NCBI GenBank assembly: GCA_945900935.1
Contig: CAMDKT010000272.1
Span: 1-7,767 of the forward strand
Source: Candidatus Sulfopaludibacter sp. SbA3
GTDB taxonomy: Bacteria > Acidobacteriota > Terriglobia > Bryobacterales > Bryobacteraceae
Reading direction: 5' to 3'
DNA: 7,767 nt
The notes beneath the pieces were generated by a model. It did not search any database, was not told where the DNA came from, and worked only from the letters and a program-made list of their open reading frames with translations. This document shows, in pieces, positions 5,147-7,767 of the stretch. Every line of letters begins with the position of its first letter. Position 1 is the stretch's first letter. The position numbers and the translations under genes are program-made.

Positions 5147-7192
5147 ATGCCGCCTTCTTTCGAATCCAAACCGCTTCGACTGAACCCGCTGTATTGGGCG
5201 GGCTACTGGATCGGTGCGGGTGCCGCCTATCTCAGTGGAGAAGCGAAGGATCTCAAAGGAAAGGCAACATCTGCAGTGAATGGCGAACGATCGGCATGGT
5301 TGTCTAGATGCCTGCTCGCTACCATTCTTCTGGCGGTTGAATGGGGGGTGATTAGCCAACTGCAGGATTATCGAATTGTAGCTTTCGGAATCAGCGTCCT
5401 CGTCCTTTGGCTGCTACCGAAACTGACACCAACGCCGCTGTTATTCTTAGCTCGATTTACGGTGACAACTACGGCAGTTGCGAGTCTTGCCGTTGCGATT
5501 GGCTGGATTGGCGACGGGATTCCCGCCAGCCCCGGAGTGGTCAAGGCATTCACGGCCATGTCGTTCTGGGTGTGCGTGGCCGGACTAGTGGTCTGGCCGT
5601 TCTTCAGTTTTCGCGTGCGAGCGCGAGCGGTTGCCAGTGCTGGGAATGACGGTAGCAGACGGGATCGGACTTGGATGAATGTGCCGACGCTCTTGTTTGA
5701 GAATGTTGGCGGTTGCGAGCGAGCGAAGGACGAGATTCGGCTGCTTGCCGAGAATCGCTTCGGGAAGAACAAGAGCGGAATCGTACGGAACGGCGTCCTC
5801 TTATACGGTCCGCAAGGAACGGGAAAGAACCTGCTGGCCGAGGCTAGCGCAGGCGAGTTCCGCGTGAATTTCTATCACGTCCCGTGCCCGCAGCTTTTGG
5901 GAACGATCATCGGTTCGACGACGGCCGAGATCCGCCGGGTCTTCGAGTGGGCCAAGGATCACCGGCCCATCGTTCTATTCCTGGACGAGATCGATTCGCT
6001 CGGAAGCAAGAAGGCAGTGCAGGGCGGCGGAGACTCGGGCGGAGCGGGGCGCGAATACAACATGATCGTGACGCAATTGATGCAGGCCATCGACCAGCAT
6101 CGGAACCTGGACGGCTTGCTGATCGTGGCCGCCACAAACTATCTTGAGACGCTCGAGCCAACGCTCGTGCGGGATGGCCGCTTCGACGCCAAGCTGCGGC
6201 TCGATCTGCCGGATGAGGACGGCAGGAAAGAGATCCTCGCCGCACTGTTGAAACAGGTTCGCTGGAGAACCCACGATCTGGCGCTGCTCGCCCGCCGTAC
6301 GCCGGGCTGGAGTCCGGCGCGGCTCAAGGGCTTAGTGGATCGAGCGGTTCTGCTCGCCAATGCCTCTCCGGTTGAGGAAGCGCATCTGCTCGCGGCGCTG
6401 GAGGCGAGCGGAGGCCATGATAGTCCCAATCTCGAAAAGGTCAGTTGGGACGATGTGGTGCTTCCCGAATTGGTGGTCCATGACCTGCAGGCGCTCCTTC
6501 GTCTGATGGCGCCCGGTGAGGCGGAGCGATTGTCGCTGCCCGCTCCGAGCGGCTTGATTCTGATCGGCACCCCAGGGACAGGCAAGACCTTGACCGCAAA
6601 GCTGATTGCCTCTCAGTCCCGCCGGAGCTTCTATTCGATCTCACCGAGCGATATCTTGTCGGGCGTGACGGGCGGTTCGGTGAAGCGGTTGACGGAGATC
6701 TTTGCCCGCGCCAAAGAGAATGCGCCGTCGATCCTATTCTTCGATGAGATGGACGGTCTCTTTCCCCATGTTCACAGCGCGGTCGCGCAGCATGACGTGC
6801 AGGTGGTCGAGCAAACGCTCATCGAAATCAGCGCGCTTAATCCGGAGCACGGTGTATTTCTCGTCGGCACGACGAACTACATCGACCGGGTCGATCCGCG
6901 GATTCTCCGCGGGGGACGCTTTTCCGAGAAGATCGAAATCGGGGTTCCCGATGACGCGGGGTACCGGAGACTGATCGTGCGCTACATCGGGAAAGCGCGG
7001 CTGGATACCGGTGTGACTCCGGAGGTACTCATCGAGCGGGTTCGTGGGGTTGCGCCGGCGGACCTAGAAGCCACGATCCACGCGATGAAACGGGTCGCCA
7101 TGCGTCGCATGACGAGTCCTGATGCCGAACTCCCAGCCCTATTGCTGGAGGACCTCGACGAAGCGCTCGCGCGGGTCCAACCGCGTTTCTAG
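5147..7192 (+). CDS. Membrane-anchored tandem AAA+ ATPase (Cdc48/FtsH-like, no protease)
   Basis: A 681-residue protein with about four predicted transmembrane helices (roughly 53-70, 76-92, 104-122, 137-155), then two AAA+ modules facing the cytoplasm. Module 1: FENVGGCERAKDEI (184-197), Walker A GPQGTGKN (221-228), Walker B IVLFLDEID (275-283), sensor 1 N331, arginine fingers R342 and R345 in VRDGRFD. Module 2: Walker A GTPGTGKT (474-481), Walker B SILFFDEMD (528-536), sensor 1 N577, fingers R588 and R591 in ILRGGRFS. This is the classic AAA clade (Cdc48/p97, FtsH). There is no HExxH zinc-protease motif, so it should act as an unfoldase or segregase at the inner membrane, not as a protease. 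Module 1 has Asn where Walker A normally has Ser/Thr (codon 5828-5830), so it may bind but hydrolyse ATP poorly. Position between VirB10- and VirB2-like genes suggests a role in pilin or substrate handling; that is inferred. Confidence 0.88.
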   Translation: MPPSFESKPLRLNPLYWAGYWIGAGAAYLSGEAKDLKGKATSAVNGERSAWLSRCLLATILLAVEWGVISQLQDYRIVAFGISVLVLWLLPKLTPTPLLFLARFTVTTTAVASLAVAIGWIGDGIPASPGVVKAFTAMSFWVCVAGLVVWPFFSFRVRARAVASAGNDGSRRDRTWMNVPTLLFENVGGCERAKDEIRLLAENRFGKNKSGIVRNGVLLYGPQGTGKNLLAEASAGEFRVNFYHVPCPQLLGTIIGSTTAEIRRVFEWAKDHRPIVLFLDEIDSLGSKKAVQGGGDSGGAGREYNMIVTQLMQAIDQHRNLDGLLIVAATNYLETLEPTLVRDGRFDAKLRLDLPDEDGRKEILAALLKQVRWRTHDLALLARRTPGWSPARLKGLVDRAVLLANASPVEEAHLLAALEASGGHDSPNLEKVSWDDVVLPELVVHDLQALLRLMAPGEAERLSLPAPSGLILIGTPGTGKTLTAKLIASQSRRSFYSISPSDILSGVTGGSVKRLTEIFARAKENAPSILFFDEMDGLFPHVHSAVAQHDVQVVEQTLIEISALNPEHGVFLVGTTNYIDRVDPRILRGGRFSEKIEIGVPDDAGYRRLIVRYIGKARLDTGVTPEVLIERVRGVAPADLEATIHAMKRVAMRRMTSPDAELPALLLEDLDEALARVQPRF

Positions 7193-7332
7193 CGGCTGTT
7201 TCCGGCATCTTCCTTTCGGTGCGCCTTGCTATGGGATCCAAAGTCGTTTCGCGATTTGGAGAACTTACCCTATTCTGCTTTCAAGCTCCGGTGCCATACC
7301 GAAGCCAATCTCGATTCAGGAGAGTTTCCCTT
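7193..7332. other. Gap before the pilin-like gene; no gene, possible -10 element
   Basis: A 140-bp non-coding gap. It holds TATTCT at 7271-7276, a possible -10, but the base 17 bp upstream (TTCGCG) is a poor -35. A 5-bp hairpin with a wobble pair (GCATC 7205-7209 with GGTGC 7218-7222) has no T-run, so it is not a convincing terminator. The length of the gap would allow separate expression of the pilin-like gene, which is often needed at a higher level than the rest. Confidence 0.35.
7318..7324 (+). promoter_or_regulatory. Shine-Dalgarno of the VirB2-like gene
   Basis: AGGAGAG lies 8 nt before ATG 7333. It decides this start; the frame stays open upstream to an ATG-like start region near 7219, but that extension is not a signal peptide and has no ribosome-binding site. 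Confidence 0.8.
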
Positions 7333-7704
7333 ATGCAGCAGCGATTGCGATTGCAGATCAAGCGGCGAGCGGCATTGGTGCTCGCGGCAGTCCTTTTACT
7401 CCTGGCCAGTGCGAATGCCGTTGTGCTGGCGCAGAACATGGGCGCGGCGCCTCAGGTCAACGTCGCCGTCCAGGGGCAGACCGGCGCCCAGCCGGAAGGC
7501 GCGTTTCTGAACCTGGTCAACTGGATCGGCAACGTCATCGCGCCGGTCGGCGCCGGCTTGGCGCGGGCCGCGGGCCTTGTCGCCTACATGTCGGGCCGCG
7601 GCGCTATGCGTTACGTGATGGCGGCGCTTGGATGCCTCGCGGTATCGGGCATCACGCGATTGCTCGAGTTCTGGATCCAGCAGGGCGGCGGAGGCGTGTC
7701 GTAG
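7333..7704 (+). CDS. TrbC/VirB2-like pilin/channel subunit
   Basis: A 123-residue exported protein with the layout of VirB2/TrbC pilins: a long signal peptide with basic start (MQQRLRLQIKRR), hydrophobic core (13-25) and likely cleavage at ASANA (25-29) or after VLA (33); a short Gln/Ala-rich mature N-terminus (34-57); helix 1 (about 60-86, LVNWIGNVIAPVGAGLARAAGLVAYM); a short polar turn SGRGAMR (87-93); helix 2 (94-116, YVMAALGCLAVSGITRLLEFWI); and a glycine-rich tail. In type IV systems such proteins insert in the inner membrane with the turn in the cytoplasm and are then extracted to build the pilus. Family similarity in pilins is weak, so the call rests on topology, size and on the VirB1/9/10-like neighbours. 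It lies 140 bp after the tandem AAA+ ATPase gene, an arrangement consistent with that ATPase acting on this membrane protein. It could instead be a generic small two-helix membrane protein. Confidence 0.68.
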   Translation: MQQRLRLQIKRRAALVLAAVLLLLASANAVVLAQNMGAAPQVNVAVQGQTGAQPEGAFLNLVNWIGNVIAPVGAGLARAAGLVAYMSGRGAMRYVMAALGCLAVSGITRLLEFWIQQGGGGVS

Positions 7705-7726
7705 ATCCGGACCAGAAGCGCTTTTG

Positions 7727-7754
7727 AGGGGCGATATCCCGCGTATTCGCCCCT
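7727..7754 (+). terminator. Hairpin after the pilin-like gene
   Basis: Arms AGGGGCGA (7727-7734) and TCGCCCCT (7747-7754) pair perfectly over 8 bp with a 12-nt loop, 22 nt after the stop codon. No T-run follows on the plus strand, so it is not a classic intrinsic terminator; on the minus strand it is followed by CAAAAGCG. It may be a partial terminator or an mRNA-stabilising stem 3' of a highly expressed pilin transcript. Confidence 0.4.
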
Positions 7755-7767
7755 GGAAAGTGCATCC

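Noticed and set aside
5147..7192. FtsH protease identity
   Set aside because: No HExxH motif anywhere, and the C-terminal half is a second AAA+ module and not an M41 peptidase domain.
7205..7222. Terminator after the tandem AAA+ gene
   Set aside because: The stem is only 5 bp with a wobble pair and is not followed by a T-run.

Overview
The window is GC-rich bacterial DNA carrying seven genes, all on the plus strand. Five of them (2028-7704, with the MoxR gene at 1081 leading) look like part of a type IV secretion / conjugation-type envelope machine. Signal peptides, a murein transglycosylase and VirB9/VirB10-like proteins point to a diderm. The CoxD-type MoxR ATPase and the repeat-rich intergenic DNA made me think of Acidobacteria (Solibacter/Bryobacter-like), but that is an impression, not something the sequence proves.

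Layout. 1-722: a leader hairpin and a 221-residue DNA-binding-type protein with a C-terminal helix-turn-helix. 723-1080: a gene-free stretch with a 52-bp tandem repeat (about 2.6 copies, each containing two 17-bp sub-units), small inverted repeats and a probable promoter whose predicted transcription start falls on an ATG. 1081-5048: four genes in a tight, overlapping operon: MoxR-family AAA+ ATPase, secreted lytic transglycosylase (VirB1-like), TrbG/VirB9-like protein and TrbI/VirB10-like protein. 5147-7192: after a 98-bp gap, a membrane protein with about four N-terminal transmembrane helices and two AAA+ modules. 7333-7704: after a 140-bp gap, a small signal-peptide-bearing two-helix protein of TrbC/VirB2 pilin type. 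7705-7767: a hairpin; the locus probably continues past the window.

Reading. The transglycosylase would open the murein. The VirB9- and VirB10-like proteins would form an envelope-spanning core, and the VirB2-like protein would be the pilus or channel subunit. The unusual part is the energetics. No VirB4, VirB11 or VirD4 ATPase is seen here. Instead the operon carries a MoxR remodelling ATPase and a membrane-anchored tandem AAA+ ATPase of Cdc48/FtsH type without a protease domain, whose first Walker A motif ends in Asn instead of Ser/Thr. This could be a divergent type IV secretion lineage that uses AAA+ unfoldases for assembly or substrate handling. That is inference: the canonical ATPases may lie outside the window.
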